Positions 16,403-24,882 of a stretch of DNA of 64,000 nucleotides are shown piece after piece. Source of the stretch: Acidobacteriota bacterium. GTDB taxonomy: Bacteria > Acidobacteriota > Terriglobia > Terriglobales > Acidobacteriaceae. The DNA lies in contig JAFDVQ010000004.1 of NCBI GenBank assembly GCA_018268915.1, forward strand, positions 211,412 to 275,411. The letters are read 5' to 3'. Every line of letters begins with the position of its first letter. Within the stretch, counting starts at the first letter, position 1. Below the pieces are notes generated by a model that searched no databases, had not been told where the DNA came from, and was given only the letters and a program-made list of their open reading frames with translations. The position numbers and the translations under genes are program-made.

Positions 16403-18505
16403 CTACCGGACAGTGCCTACCGGCTTCAGTGGCGTCTCCGGCGGAATCTCTGCCGCCGCCAATACCGCCAGCCTGGGTATGAGCGGCTCCAGCCAGCGCT
16501 TGACGTGATAGCGCGCCGGACTCGGACAGAGGAGCACGGGAAGGACCGAAGTGTTCGAGGTTGCGATAAGAGTTTTCACAGAATCGATGAGACGCCGTAC
16601 GAGCGGAGCACCCGATCCGGATTTCGAAGCAAGCAGACGTTGCGATGTCTCCGGCGACACGGCTTCCACTATCTCTTCTTCCATCGCCGCATCGAGCAGC
16701 AGCACCGCCAGCTGGCCCTCGGAATTGAGCAGAGGTGCAACCAGTCTTCGGCCCAGAGCCTGGCGCGCACACTCCACCAGCGCAACCAGATTCCTGCTGA
16801 CCGGCGCAACTTCCAGGAGAGCTTCGAGAATCGCCCCCAGATCCCGAATGGACACGCGCTCTCGAAGCAGCTGCTCAAGAACTCTGCCAACCTCGCCGAG
16901 TGTGAGAACCTTCGGCACCAGTTCTTCAAGCAACTTGGGATGGCTCTCGTTCAGAGAATCCATCAATCGCTTCGCCTCAGCCCGCCCGAGAAGCTCATGC
17001 GCGTGTCGCCTGATCATCTCCCCCAGGTGAGTCGTGATTACCGTGACTGCATCGACGACCGAATACCCGGCCGCAATTGCCTGCTCTTCCAGCGCTGGTG
17101 ATATCCAGATGGCAGGTACGCCGAATGCCGGCTCGCGCGTCTCTCTTCCCGGCAGGGGCCTTCGGCCCGGATCGCCCGAAACCGCCAGCATCTGGGAGCC
17201 ATCCAGCTGCCATCGTCCGATCTCCAGCCCGCGCAGAGAGATTACATACTCCCGCGGGTGCAGTCGCAGATTGTCCGAGATATGCACCGGCGGAATCAGA
17301 AATCCCATCTCCGCCGACAGATGCCGCCGCAGTGCGCGCACCCGATTCAGGAGTGTTCCGCCCTGCTTCTCGTCCACCAGCGGTATGAGCTGAAAACCAA
17401 TCTCCAGCGAGAGATCGTCGAGCTTCAGAAGCCCTGCAAGCTCGGAAGAAGGCGCCTGTTCGCCTTTCTTCCTTTCCGCGACTCCGGCCTCAACCGTGAG
17501 CGGCTGCGCTGGCCGATTCTGAATCCGTTTACCTGCCCAGAACAGACCACCCGCTACCAGCAGAAATGTGAGCCCGGGCAGCCCCGGTATCAAACACATC
17601 GCCGCACAAACGCCGCTTGCAACATAAAGTGTCGACGACCGCGCAAACAGCTGTTGGCGAATTTCTGTCCCCAGCAACCCGGCGGAGTTCGCCCGCGTCA
17701 GCGTGATTCCTCCCGCAACCGAAACCAGAAGAGAAGGAATAAGCGTGACCAGGCCATCTCCGACGGTCAGCACCGTGTAGGTGCGCGCCGCCTCTCCCAG
17801 ATCGATTCCCTGCTGCAGCGTGCCAATCAGCAGGCCGGCAATGATGTTGATCGCCGTAATGAGAATCGTCGCCATCGAGTCGCGCTGATTGAACCGCGCC
17901 GCGCCGTCCATCGCCCCATAGAATTCCGCCTCTCGCGCAATGGCCAGACGACGTCGCCGGGCTTCTGCCTCATCTATCAGACCGGCGTTCATGTCCGCAT
18001 CGATCGCCATCTGCTTGCCCGGCAAAGCATCCAGTGTGAAACGCGCCGTCACTTCCGCGGTGCGCACAGCCCCGTGTGACACCACCAGGAACTGTATTGC
18101 CACCAACGCCAGGAACAACACGAAGCCAACAATGTAATTTCCGCCGACCACGAACTGCCCGAAGGCTTCAATCACCTTTCCCGCCGCAGCCGTTCCCTCA
18201 GAACCGTGCAGCAGAATCCGCCGGCTGGAAGCAATATTGAGCGACAGGCGGAACAGCGTCAGGAGCAGCAGCAATGTAGGAAACACCGAAAGCTCCACCG
18301 CGCGGCGAATCTGAACCGATGACAAAAAGACAATCAGAGAAGCGGCGACGGAAACTGAAAGAAGCAGATCAAGAACAGGGGCCGGAAGCGGAATCAGCAT
18401 CACAAAGATCACGCTGATCGCCCCGATCGGCAACACGTAGTCCCGCAGGTTTCCGAGAATACCTTCTCCGGGGCCGTCCGCAATCACGCCGGCTGCAGTG
18501 CTCAT
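16403..18505 (-). CDS. flhA: Flagellar type III export gate protein FlhA
   Basis: 700 residues, the expected length. The N-terminal half has eight probable membrane helices (IGAISVIFVMLIPLPAPVLD, then LLLSVSVAASLIVFLSSVQI at the start), with the conserved cytoplasmic loop ARFTLDALPGKQMAIDADMN and AEFYGAMDGAARFNQRD. The C-terminal half is the cytoplasmic ring domain (LRLHPREYVISLRGLEIGRW). FlhA forms the nonameric export gate used by rod, hook and filament substrates. It overlaps flhB by four bases and is followed 27 bases later by fliA. Confidence 0.95.
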   Translation of the reverse strand: MSTAAGVIADGPGEGILGNLRDYVLPIGAISVIFVMLIPLPAPVLDLLLSVSVAASLIVFLSSVQIRRAVELSVFPTLLLLLTLFRLSLNIASSRRILLHGSEGTAAAGKVIEAFGQFVVGGNYIVGFVLFLALVAIQFLVVSHGAVRTAEVTARFTLDALPGKQMAIDADMNAGLIDEAEARRRRLAIAREAEFYGAMDGAARFNQRDSMATILITAINIIAGLLIGTLQQGIDLGEAARTYTVLTVGDGLVTLIPSLLVSVAGGITLTRANSAGLLGTEIRQQLFARSSTLYVASGVCAAMCLIPGLPGLTFLLVAGGLFWAGKRIQNRPAQPLTVEAGVAERKKGEQAPSSELAGLLKLDDLSLEIGFQLIPLVDEKQGGTLLNRVRALRRHLSAEMGFLIPPVHISDNLRLHPREYVISLRGLEIGRWQLDGSQMLAVSGDPGRRPLPGRETREPAFGVPAIWISPALEEQAIAAGYSVVDAVTVITTHLGEMIRRHAHELLGRAEAKRLMDSLNESHPKLLEELVPKVLTLGEVGRVLEQLLRERVSIRDLGAILEALLEVAPVSRNLVALVECARQALGRRLVAPLLNSEGQLAVLLLDAAMEEEIVEAVSPETSQRLLASKSGSGAPLVRRLIDSVKTLIATSNTSVLPVLLCPSPARYHVKRWLEPLIPRLAVLAAAEIPPETPLKPVGTVR

Positions 18506-19659
18506 CTCTCTCCTTTGCGCTGGTTGGATTGCGAATCGCTTTTTGGCTCAGAAGCGGGCTTTGCCTTTGGAGCCGCCCGCAGGCTTCGCTCGTGATTCCT
18601 GCGCGCCTCTTCTTCCGCTCGCTGCCGGTACAGATAGGCAAGAATCGCAGCAACTGCTGCATAGAGGTCTGCCGGGATGGCCTGGCCGACCTCCACTGAT
18701 CTGTAGAGGGACCTGGCAACGGGAGGATTTTCTACGATCGGCACACCTGCCCACCGGGCCTCCGTCTTGATCTCCTCCGCAAGCAGGTTCCGTCCCTTCG
18801 CAAGGACCTTCGGAGCTTCCATCGTCGCGAAGTCAAATCCAAGAGCCACCGCGTAATGCGTGGGGTTCGTCAATACAACTGCTGCCTTTGCAATATCCGC
18901 CTTCACCTTGCGGCGTCGCATCTGTCGCTGCAGTCCGCGAATTCTGCTGCGCGTCTGCGGGCTGCCTTCCATTTCTTTGTATTCCTGCTTCAGCTCTTCG
19001 CGGCTCATCATCAGACGCGACTCGCGACTTCTCCACTCCACCGCATAATCGATCAGCGACCATCCCAGCAGCAGCCAGGCTGCGGCGGTCAACAAGCCGT
19101 AGACATCGGCGCCCAGGATGACAAGCCGCTGCGACGAAAAGGGCGAAACCAGAAGCTGGTGTGCGATACGCTGATAGGCCAGGACCCCCAAAACTCCGGC
19201 CGGAATAATAGATTTCCCAACACGCGCCATCGCCCGCAACGAAAAAATGTTCTTCGCGTTGGCCGCCGGATTGATGCGGTCCAGATGAGGACCGAGCGCC
19301 TTGACCCTCACCTGTAGACCGCCGCCTTGTATGAGACTGCACGCCACCGTACCGCTCACGATCGCAGCCATCATCACAAGCACGGGAACACTTGCTTCCA
19401 GAAGCGGCTTCCGCATCGCCAGCACTGAGTCCCTCATTGCGACGCCGGTGTCCATTCGATCGATCGGAACTTGGTTCAGCACGGAAGCGAAGACCCTGCG
19501 GAACCCCTCGACAACTCTCCCAGCGAACCAGCCCAGACACAGAACTCCCGCCAGCATGCCCGCAGCCGACGAGAGCTCGCGGCTTCGCAAAGTATCCCCG
19601 TCTCGTCGTGCCTTTTCTCGACGCTGGGGTGTTGCCTGTTCGGTCCGCTCGCCGGGCAT
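18502..19659 (-). CDS. flhB: Flagellar export switch protein FlhB
   Basis: 385 residues. The N-terminus EQATPQRREKARRDGDTLRS is the FlhB signature, followed by four membrane helices. The autocleavage site NPTH is present in VVLTNPTHYAVAL, so the substrate-specificity switch from rod/hook to filament should work. A charged C-terminal tail rich in Lys, Arg and Ser (about 35 residues) extends beyond the usual end. It follows fliR after three bases and overlaps flhA by four. Confidence 0.95.
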   Translation of the reverse strand: MPGERTEQATPQRREKARRDGDTLRSRELSSAAGMLAGVLCLGWFAGRVVEGFRRVFASVLNQVPIDRMDTGVAMRDSVLAMRKPLLEASVPVLVMMAAIVSGTVACSLIQGGGLQVRVKALGPHLDRINPAANAKNIFSLRAMARVGKSIIPAGVLGVLAYQRIAHQLLVSPFSSQRLVILGADVYGLLTAAAWLLLGWSLIDYAVEWRSRESRLMMSREELKQEYKEMEGSPQTRSRIRGLQRQMRRRKVKADIAKAAVVLTNPTHYAVALGFDFATMEAPKVLAKGRNLLAEEIKTEARWAGVPIVENPPVARSLYRSVEVGQAIPADLYAAVAAILAYLYRQRAEEEARRNHERSLRAAPKAKPASEPKSDSQSNQRKGER

Positions 19660-19662
19660 GGC

Positions 19663-20466
19663 TCAGCCTTTGAACCCCATAGCTGTTCCGCTCGGTGTCG
19701 ACTGCAGTAGCCTCTCCGCCAGGTTCAGCAATATCGAAAACCGCGCTTCGATGAATCGCGGCCAGAGGGCCAGAGATCCCACAAGGACTCCCAGTCCCAC
19801 ACAAGTCTTCAGCGGAACTGTCAGAGACATGACCGGAAGCTGAGGGCTCAGCCTGCTCAAGAGGGCTACTGCGATTTCTGCCAGCATCGTTGCCGCCAGG
19901 ACTGGCGCTGCCAATTCCACCGCGGCGAGGAACACGCCACCCGCAGCTTGTACGATGCTCCACGATGTGCCCGGCCAGAGCGCGTAGGTTCCAAGCGGAA
20001 CGGCACGAAAGCTTCTCATCAGCGATGCCAGCAGGATTCGGTCGAGCCCAGCCGCAATCACAACCAGAGTGCCCATCATTTGAAACAGATCGTTCATCAG
20101 CGGTGTCTGGATTGAAGAAGTCGGGTCCAGCAGATTCACTGCGGAAAAACTGAATTGAAGGCCGATGATCTCTCCGGCAAACAGCAGAGTTTCGTTCAGC
20201 AGCGCAAGCATCAGGCCGTAGACAAGTCCCACCGCAAGCTCGCCCATCACAGGAGCAAGTGCAATTCTCGCCTGTCCAGCAGGCGACGCTCCGACGATGG
20301 GAGCGAGCAGGAATGTAACCGCCGCCGTGAAGACCGCCTTTACGCGGATTGGCAGTGCCGAGGAGGACAGGAATGGAGCAAAGACCACAATCCCGCTCAC
20401 ACGGATCAGCGTCAGAAGCATCGCGCTCAGAAATGCTGTCCATTGGTCCATGGGGTGCTCTCTCAA
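19663..20466 (-). CDS. fliR: Flagellar export gate protein FliR
   Basis: 267 residues with about six hydrophobic segments (LLTLIRVSGIVVFAPFLSSS near the start, VFTAAVTFLLAPIVGAS, GELAVGLVYGLMLALLNETL). The motif GEIIGLQFSFSAVNLLDP matches the FliR GEiiGlqmGfs region. FliR joins FliP and FliQ in the core export channel. Its start overlaps the fliQ stop by four bases. Confidence 0.93.
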   Translation of the reverse strand: MREHPMDQWTAFLSAMLLTLIRVSGIVVFAPFLSSSALPIRVKAVFTAAVTFLLAPIVGASPAGQARIALAPVMGELAVGLVYGLMLALLNETLLFAGEIIGLQFSFSAVNLLDPTSSIQTPLMNDLFQMMGTLVVIAAGLDRILLASLMRSFRAVPLGTYALWPGTSWSIVQAAGGVFLAAVELAAPVLAATMLAEIAVALLSRLSPQLPVMSLTVPLKTCVGLGVLVGSLALWPRFIEARFSILLNLAERLLQSTPSGTAMGFKG

Positions 20467-20732
20467 CCGATGAACCGCTGGAAGCTACCGATGAGATGTT
20501 CGGCGTAGGTCGTCAGTCGGCCGAGGAACCATGGCATTCCGGCAATCAAAATCACGGCCACCGCGAACAGGCGCGGCACCGAAGTCAAAGACTGGTCCTG
20601 AAGATTCGTGAGCGTTTGAAAGAGCGTCAGCACAAAGCCGAGTCCAACCGCCGCGATCAATACTGGTGCGGTCAGGATCATGGCCTCTTTCATGAGCTGG
20701 CGCATCAGTTCTGCAGCCATGTCGGGCGTCAT
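20463..20732 (-). CDS. fliQ: Flagellar export gate protein FliQ
   Basis: 89 residues with two membrane helices (AMILTAPVLIAAVGLGFVLT and PRLFAVAVILIAGMPWFLGR). The stretch FQTLTNLQDQSLTSVPRLFA is the family signature linking them. Length is standard. It lies between fliP (10-base gap) and fliR (4-base overlap), as in nearly all flagellar operons. Confidence 0.93.
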   Translation of the reverse strand: MTPDMAAELMRQLMKEAMILTAPVLIAAVGLGFVLTLFQTLTNLQDQSLTSVPRLFAVAVILIAGMPWFLGRLTTYAEHLIGSFQRFIG

Positions 20733-20742
20733 TCCGGTTCTC

Positions 20743-21456
20743 CTAGAAGCTCTTCAAGAGCGAATGTGCGAGGAGGTTCCAGCCGTCCACCATCACAAAC
20801 AGCAATATCTTGAGGGGCGTCGACACAACGACCGGTGGCAGCTGGAACATTCCGATCGATGTCGTAATCGCAGCCGTCACGATGTCTATCAGCAGAAAGG
20901 GCAGAAACAACACAGCCCCGATTGAGAAACCGGCCTTCAACTCCGAGAGGATGTAGGCCGGAATGACTACCCGCATGGGAAGATCATCGGGCGAAGCCGG
21001 TCGCTCTACCTGTCCGGCAGCTGTGAATAGCGCCAGGTCTTTCTCGCGCGCATATCGAACCAGGAAGTGCTTGACCGGCTGCGCCCCCTGCTCAATCGCC
21101 TGCCAGCCAGTTATCTTCGCCTCGCGATACGGCTCAACCGCCAGTTTGTCGACGTCCGCGAGCACGGGCGACATCAGAAACCAGGTCATCATGAGGCCAA
21201 GACCCATCAGCGTCGGATTCGATGGAGCAGTCTGTGTGCCCAGCGCCTGGCGAAGAAAATGAAACACCACCAGAAGCCTGACCAGCGGCGTCATGCACAT
21301 CAGGATCGCCGGCAGCAGCGTCAAAATCGTCAGGACGAACAGAATGTTCCAGGGAGTCGAATCGGACGGTTGCATCTTCGCGCTCAGGTCGGGGAGCAGC
21401 GGCGTTGCTCCAAAACTCGCAGCCCTGGACGTCATTAGCAATACGCTCATGAGCAC
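20743..21456 (-). CDS. fliP: Flagellar export gate protein FliP
   Basis: 237 residues. WNILFVLTILTLLPAILMCM, then TPLVRLLVVFHFLRQALGTQ and PSNPTLMGLGLMMTWFLMSP, are the FliP family blocks; the C-terminal half has IPAYILSELKAGFSIGAVLF and FLPFLLIDIVTAAITTSIGM. A hydrophobic N-terminus (MLMSVLLMTSRAAS) may be the cleaved signal FliP often has. It overlaps the upstream fliO-like gene by 10 bases. Confidence 0.95.
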   Translation of the reverse strand: MLMSVLLMTSRAASFGATPLLPDLSAKMQPSDSTPWNILFVLTILTLLPAILMCMTPLVRLLVVFHFLRQALGTQTAPSNPTLMGLGLMMTWFLMSPVLADVDKLAVEPYREAKITGWQAIEQGAQPVKHFLVRYAREKDLALFTAAGQVERPASPDDLPMRVVIPAYILSELKAGFSIGAVLFLPFLLIDIVTAAITTSIGMFQLPPVVVSTPLKILLFVMVDGWNLLAHSLLKSF

Positions 21457-21812
21457 GTCCCCGCGATCGGGATAGATCTTCGATCTGATTGCCTGGATAC
21501 CCTCGCGATTCCCTTCACCGGGTAAAACGCTGGCGCGCTTGCGTCCGATGTGGCCATCAAGAGACGTTCCCCATCCACTTCAACCAGAATCAGCGCCTGT
21601 CGCGGCGTCAGTCTGATCCGCTCCAGAATTCTCAGCCTCGGAACGCTGTCGCTTTGAGGCCGAAACCGCCTCAGGAGCCACGCAGCGAGGCCCGGCCTGA
21701 TCGGTGACTTCCCCGGTGGGATGCCTCGCCCTTCAGACCTCAGACTTCCCAATGCATCTGCGAAGACGCCCAAATTGCCTCCTTCAAGCCAACCGTGTGA
21801 TTCGTACTGCAA
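21447..21812 (-). CDS. fliO: FliO-like protein without obvious membrane anchor
   Basis: 121 residues. The core LRILERIRLTPRQALILVEV then DGERLLMATS is the FliO signature (a small beta domain after the membrane helix). The N-terminal 50 residues, however, are Gly/Pro/Arg-rich with no stretch long and hydrophobic enough for a transmembrane helix, which FliO normally has. It overlaps fliN by 29 bases and fliP by 10, so the reading frame is well fixed by its neighbours. It probably helps FliP ring assembly; how it reaches the membrane is unclear. Confidence 0.72.
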   Translation of the reverse strand: MQYESHGWLEGGNLGVFADALGSLRSEGRGIPPGKSPIRPGLAAWLLRRFRPQSDSVPRLRILERIRLTPRQALILVEVDGERLLMATSDASAPAFYPVKGIARVSRQSDRRSIPIAGTCS

Positions 21813-22155
21813 GCTTCTGATCGATCACCTCAACCTCACTCCACGCCAGCTGCGCCCCATGCGCGGCGAGAGGCACATCTTCCCCTTCCAGCCAGCGGCT
21901 TGCAATCACCTGTCCTACCGCCAATGCCAGAACGCTTCGAACCTGAAATCGCCGAACCGGGATCGACACGTCCACTTCAATGGGAATTCCCTTCAACAAC
22001 GCGTACTTCTCTTCACGCTTCGTAGGACCCGATGGTTCGGCATAAGTTGGAACGGTGGACACATCAGCGGGAAGGCCTTTCGCCCCGACTCCAGGCGGTG
22101 CTGCCCCAGCGAAAGATTCAGATCCCGACCCCATAGACTGTTGTGTCGTAGCCAT
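21784..22155 (-). CDS. fliN: Flagellar motor switch protein FliN
   Basis: 123 residues, first gene of the flagellar operon. An N-terminal Ser/Gly/Pro-rich tail of about 50 residues precedes a SpoA domain (LLKGIPIEVDVSIPVRRFQV, RSVLALAVGQVIASRWLEGE, and the C-terminal WSEVEVIDQKLAVRITRL). This is the standard FliN architecture and length. It is the second FliN-type protein of the window. A good ribosome site is not visible before ATG 22155. The upstream 197 bases to pdxS must hold promoters for both directions, but no clear sigma-70, sigma-54 or sigma-28 boxes stood out. Confidence 0.87.
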   Translation of the reverse strand: MATTQQSMGSGSESFAGAAPPGVGAKGLPADVSTVPTYAEPSGPTKREEKYALLKGIPIEVDVSIPVRRFQVRSVLALAVGQVIASRWLEGEDVPLAAHGAQLAWSEVEVIDQKLAVRITRLA

Positions 22156-22352
22156 TCAACAGCCATGAGTGCAGGAGAGGGTCCGAAGCAGAACGCGAAT
22201 CATTGGAAAAATCTCATGAGTGCGCCCGTGAAACACTGCAACCCAGCAACGCGACTGCCAGACTCCCCTCAGGATTCAGTTCACTGCTACACTGGAGACA
22301 GCGAATGCCAGTGATTGCAGCCAGCGGCACCTTGCTGTAAGAGGTCATAAAA

Positions 22353-23306
22353 ATGCCACAAGAGAATGAAAACAAGAGTGTTTCAGGGACTGGTCTCCGT
22401 CTCAAAGTAGGTCTCGCCGAGATGCTGAAGGGCGGCGTGATCATGGATGTGATGAACGTGGAACAGGCCCGTATTGCGGAAGAAGCCGGCGCTGTCTCCG
22501 TCATGGCTCTCGAGCGCGTTCCGGCCATGATCCGCGCAGAGGGCGGCGTCGCCCGCATGGCGAAACCAAGCCTCATCAAACAGATCATTCAGGCTGTCTC
22601 CATTCCCGTCATGGCCAAGGCCCGCATCGGACACTTCGCGGAGGCTCAGATCCTCCAGGCCATCGGCGTCGATTTCATCGATGAGAGCGAAGTGCTCACG
22701 CCCGCTGACGAAACCCATCACATAGACAAACACGCCTTTACCACCCCATTCGTCTGCGGCGCCCGAAACCTCGGCGAGGCTCTCCGCCGCATCGCCGAAG
22801 GCGCTGCCATGATCCGAACCAAGGGCGAAGCCGGCACCGGGGACGTCGTACACGCGGTGCAGCACATGCGGCAGATCGTCAAGGAGATGAAGGCGCTCAC
22901 CGTCCTCTCCGAACAGGAACTCTACGCCGCTGCCAAGGAGCATCAGGCTCCCTACGAACTCATCCGCATGGTCGCCCGCACCGGCAAGCTCCCTGTGCCC
23001 AACTTCTCCGCCGGCGGAATCGCCACCCCCGCGGATGCCGCTCTCATGATGCAGCTCGGCGCTGAGGCCATCTTCGTCGGCTCCGGCATCTTCATGAAGG
23101 AACGTGCCACGCCCCTCGATGTCGAGAACGATCCTGCAGAACGCGAAGAAGCTGTCTCCCGCGCCAAGGCAATCGTCATCGCGACCACCCACTACAACGA
23201 TCCCAAGATCCTGGCCGAAGTCAGCGAGCAGGTCACCGGCACTATGAAAGGCCTTGCCGCGGCAGCCATCGAAGAGTCGCAGCTCCTTCAGACTCGCGGC
23301 TGGTAA
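22353..23306 (+). CDS. pdxS: Pyridoxal 5'-phosphate synthase subunit PdxS
   Basis: 317 residues, start ATG 22353 with AAGAGG upstream. [38 protein letters not shown] and [16 protein letters not shown] are the diagnostic blocks; the lysines that form imines with ribose 5-phosphate lie in the first (LKGGVIMDV region context) and MAKARIGH. PdxS condenses ribose 5-phosphate, glyceraldehyde 3-phosphate and ammonia into PLP in the cytoplasm. The glutaminase partner pdxT follows after a hairpin. Confidence 0.97.
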   Translation: MPQENENKSVSGTGLRLKVGLAEMLKGGVIMDVMNVEQARIAEEAGAVSVMALERVPAMIRAEGGVARMAKPSLIKQIIQAVSIPVMAKARIGHFAEAQILQAIGVDFIDESEVLTPADETHHIDKHAFTTPFVCGARNLGEALRRIAEGAAMIRTKGEAGTGDVVHAVQHMRQIVKEMKALTVLSEQELYAAAKEHQAPYELIRMVARTGKLPVPNFSAGGIATPADAALMMQLGAEAIFVGSGIFMKERATPLDVENDPAEREEAVSRAKAIVIATTHYNDPKILAEVSEQVTGTMKGLAAAAIEESQLLQTRGW

Positions 23307-23322
23307 CTGGCCTCAATCTCAC

Positions 23323-23350
23323 GCCGGAGGCCACGCGCCTCCGGCTTTTT
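23323..23350 (+). terminator. Rho-independent terminator between pdxS and pdxT
   Basis: A perfect nine-base stem, GCCGGAGGC pairing with GCCTCCGGC around a five-base loop, is followed by five T. It lies 17 bases after the pdxS stop and 20 bases before pdxT, so pdxT must depend on read-through or its own start. Confidence 0.85.
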
Positions 23351-23369
23351 CATCCCAGGGGGATTGTCT

Positions 23370-23984
23370 TTGAGCGCTGAATCGGAGAGGCCTCGCATCG
23401 GGGTTCTGGCAATTCAAGGCGATTATGCCGCCCACGCGGATGCTCTCGCGCAATCGGGTGCCACTCCAGTTGAAGTGCGCAAACCGGAGGAACTCGAAGA
23501 TCTGGACGCCCTCATCATTCCGGGCGGCGAATCAACAACCATGTTGAAGTTTCTCGAACGTGGAAAGCTCTTCGACGAACTTAGATCCTTTTGCCAGTCG
23601 CATCCGGTTTTCGGCACTTGCGCTGGCGCTATCCTTCTCGCACGCGAAGTCCGAAATCCTCCCCAGGCCAGCTTGGGCGTACTTGACGCCGTGATCGAGC
23701 GCAACGCCTATGGCCGTCAGATCGATTCCTCCATCCTTTTCTCCGACACCAGATTGCCGGGCGGCAAGCTTGAAATGGTCTTCATCCGCGCGCCTCGAAT
23801 CATCGAAACCGGCCCTGAAGTCGAGGTCCTCGCGCATCGAGATGGAAGGCCGACGCTCATCCGCCAGGGCAAGGTAATGGCAGCAACCTTCCATCCTGAA
23901 CTGACACCGGATGATCGACGCGTGCACCAGGCCTTTGTTGATTTGGTGAAGTCGACTCCTTCCATAACACGCAAAGTATCTTAA
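23370..23984 (+). CDS. pdxT: Pyridoxal 5'-phosphate synthase glutaminase PdxT
   Basis: About 204 residues. A TTG start at 23370 is preferred because AGGGGG ends seven bases upstream; a TTG at 23364 would leave no spacing. The class I glutaminase triad is visible: Cys in VFGTCAGAILLA, His and Glu in TFHPELT; the PGGESTTM oxyanion motif is also present. It feeds ammonia from glutamine to PdxS. The terminator just upstream suggests it may be made in lower amounts than PdxS. Confidence 0.95.
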   Translation: MSAESERPRIGVLAIQGDYAAHADALAQSGATPVEVRKPEELEDLDALIIPGGESTTMLKFLERGKLFDELRSFCQSHPVFGTCAGAILLAREVRNPPQASLGVLDAVIERNAYGRQIDSSILFSDTRLPGGKLEMVFIRAPRIIETGPEVEVLAHRDGRPTLIRQGKVMAATFHPELTPDDRRVHQAFVDLVKSTPSITRKVS

Positions 23985-24035
23985 GGCGCGAGAAAAAGGC
24001 CATCCACTTGCGGAGTGGCCGCGTCCAAGAACTAG

Positions 24036-24044
24036 TGGTATAGT
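24036..24044 (+). promoter_or_regulatory. Candidate extended -10 promoter for coxIII-like gene
   Basis: TGGTATAGT combines a TG extension with a TATAGT box, 23 bases before the ATG at 24068. No good -35 box at the right distance; a GAGG ribosome site lies between. Assigned by eye only. Confidence 0.35.
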
Positions 24045-24067
24045 CTGATCTCCACTGAGGCGTTTTG

Positions 24068-24832
24068 ATGCCCGCTACCTTTACGCATTCCCCTGCGGAA
24101 ACGGAACGGAAAGAACCAGGAATTGGCGGCAAACCTCCGCTGGATCGCCGGCCGACGGGCGGTGGTGGAGGCGGCGGTGACGATGATCGCCAGCACGAAC
24201 GTCGCGGTCCTCGCGAGCTGCTTCACAAGATCCGCTTCTCAGTCTTCTCGATCCTCGCTGCAGACATGATGTTCTTCGCGATCCTCGTCGCGCTGTTCTT
24301 CGCGCGCCAGGCCGGCACCCACATGGATCCGCGCACCCAGCAACAGATCGGCGACTGGCACCCTGTATCGTTGCCCCCGATCCTTTTTCTAAATACTGCG
24401 GTCCTGCTGCTCAGCAGCTTGACCATTGAAATTGCCCGTAGAAGCATCTTTCGCGAGATCGATGTGTTGGAAGAGTGGTTGGGCCTGGGTCATCCGGCCT
24501 TGCAGCGCACTCTCCCATGGATGGCTGGGACCCTTGCGCTTGGTCTCCTGTTCTTGATCGGACAGTGTGTAGCATGGCTGCAATTGATCGCTCAGGGATT
24601 CAAGTTCAATCACGACTCCACCCCGGCCAGCTATTTCTTCTACATCATCACGGGATTACACGCCGCTCACCTGATCGCAGGCGTCATCGCACTTGCTGTA
24701 ATCCTCGCAGTCATTCGTAAATTCAAGCGGGTTGAGCTTCGACAGATCGCAGTCGACGCAACCGCCTGGTATTGGCACGCCATGGGGCTCGCCTGGATGG
24801 TGCTTTTCACAGTGCTCGCGATCGGACAATAG
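24068..24832 (+). CDS. Haem-copper oxidase subunit III (stand-alone)
   Basis: 254 residues from ATG 24068. After a polar N-terminal region of about 55 residues, including seven consecutive glycines and an acidic DDD run, five membrane helices follow (FSILAADMMFFAILVALFFA; LFLNTAVLLLSSLTIEIARR; MAGTLALGLLFLIGQCVAWL; FYIITGLHAAHLIAGVIALA; WYWHAMGLAWMVLFTVLAIG). HAAHLIAG and WYWHAMGLAW are subunit III hallmarks. Subunits I and II are not adjacent, so it must assemble with an oxidase encoded elsewhere, or be an accessory copy. Five helices instead of seven resembles the short form found with caa3 and bo3 enzymes. Confidence 0.85.
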   Translation: MPATFTHSPAETERKEPGIGGKPPLDRRPTGGGGGGGDDDRQHERRGPRELLHKIRFSVFSILAADMMFFAILVALFFARQAGTHMDPRTQQQIGDWHPVSLPPILFLNTAVLLLSSLTIEIARRSIFREIDVLEEWLGLGHPALQRTLPWMAGTLALGLLFLIGQCVAWLQLIAQGFKFNHDSTPASYFFYIITGLHAAHLIAGVIALAVILAVIRKFKRVELRQIAVDATAWYWHAMGLAWMVLFTVLAIGQ

Positions 24833-24882
24833 ATTCGTAAAACCTGTTCAGGCCGTTCCGCCCGGGAGACTCGCAGCGCAGT

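Noticed and set aside
18833..20443. Minus-strand frame of over 500 codons across flhB and fliR
   Set aside because: It spans two well-supported flagellar genes in another frame, with no domain and a low-complexity Gly/Arg/Ser composition.
23985..24040. Terminator after pdxT
   Set aside because: GGCCATCC and GGAGTGGCC can pair imperfectly, but the stem has a bulge and no T run follows.
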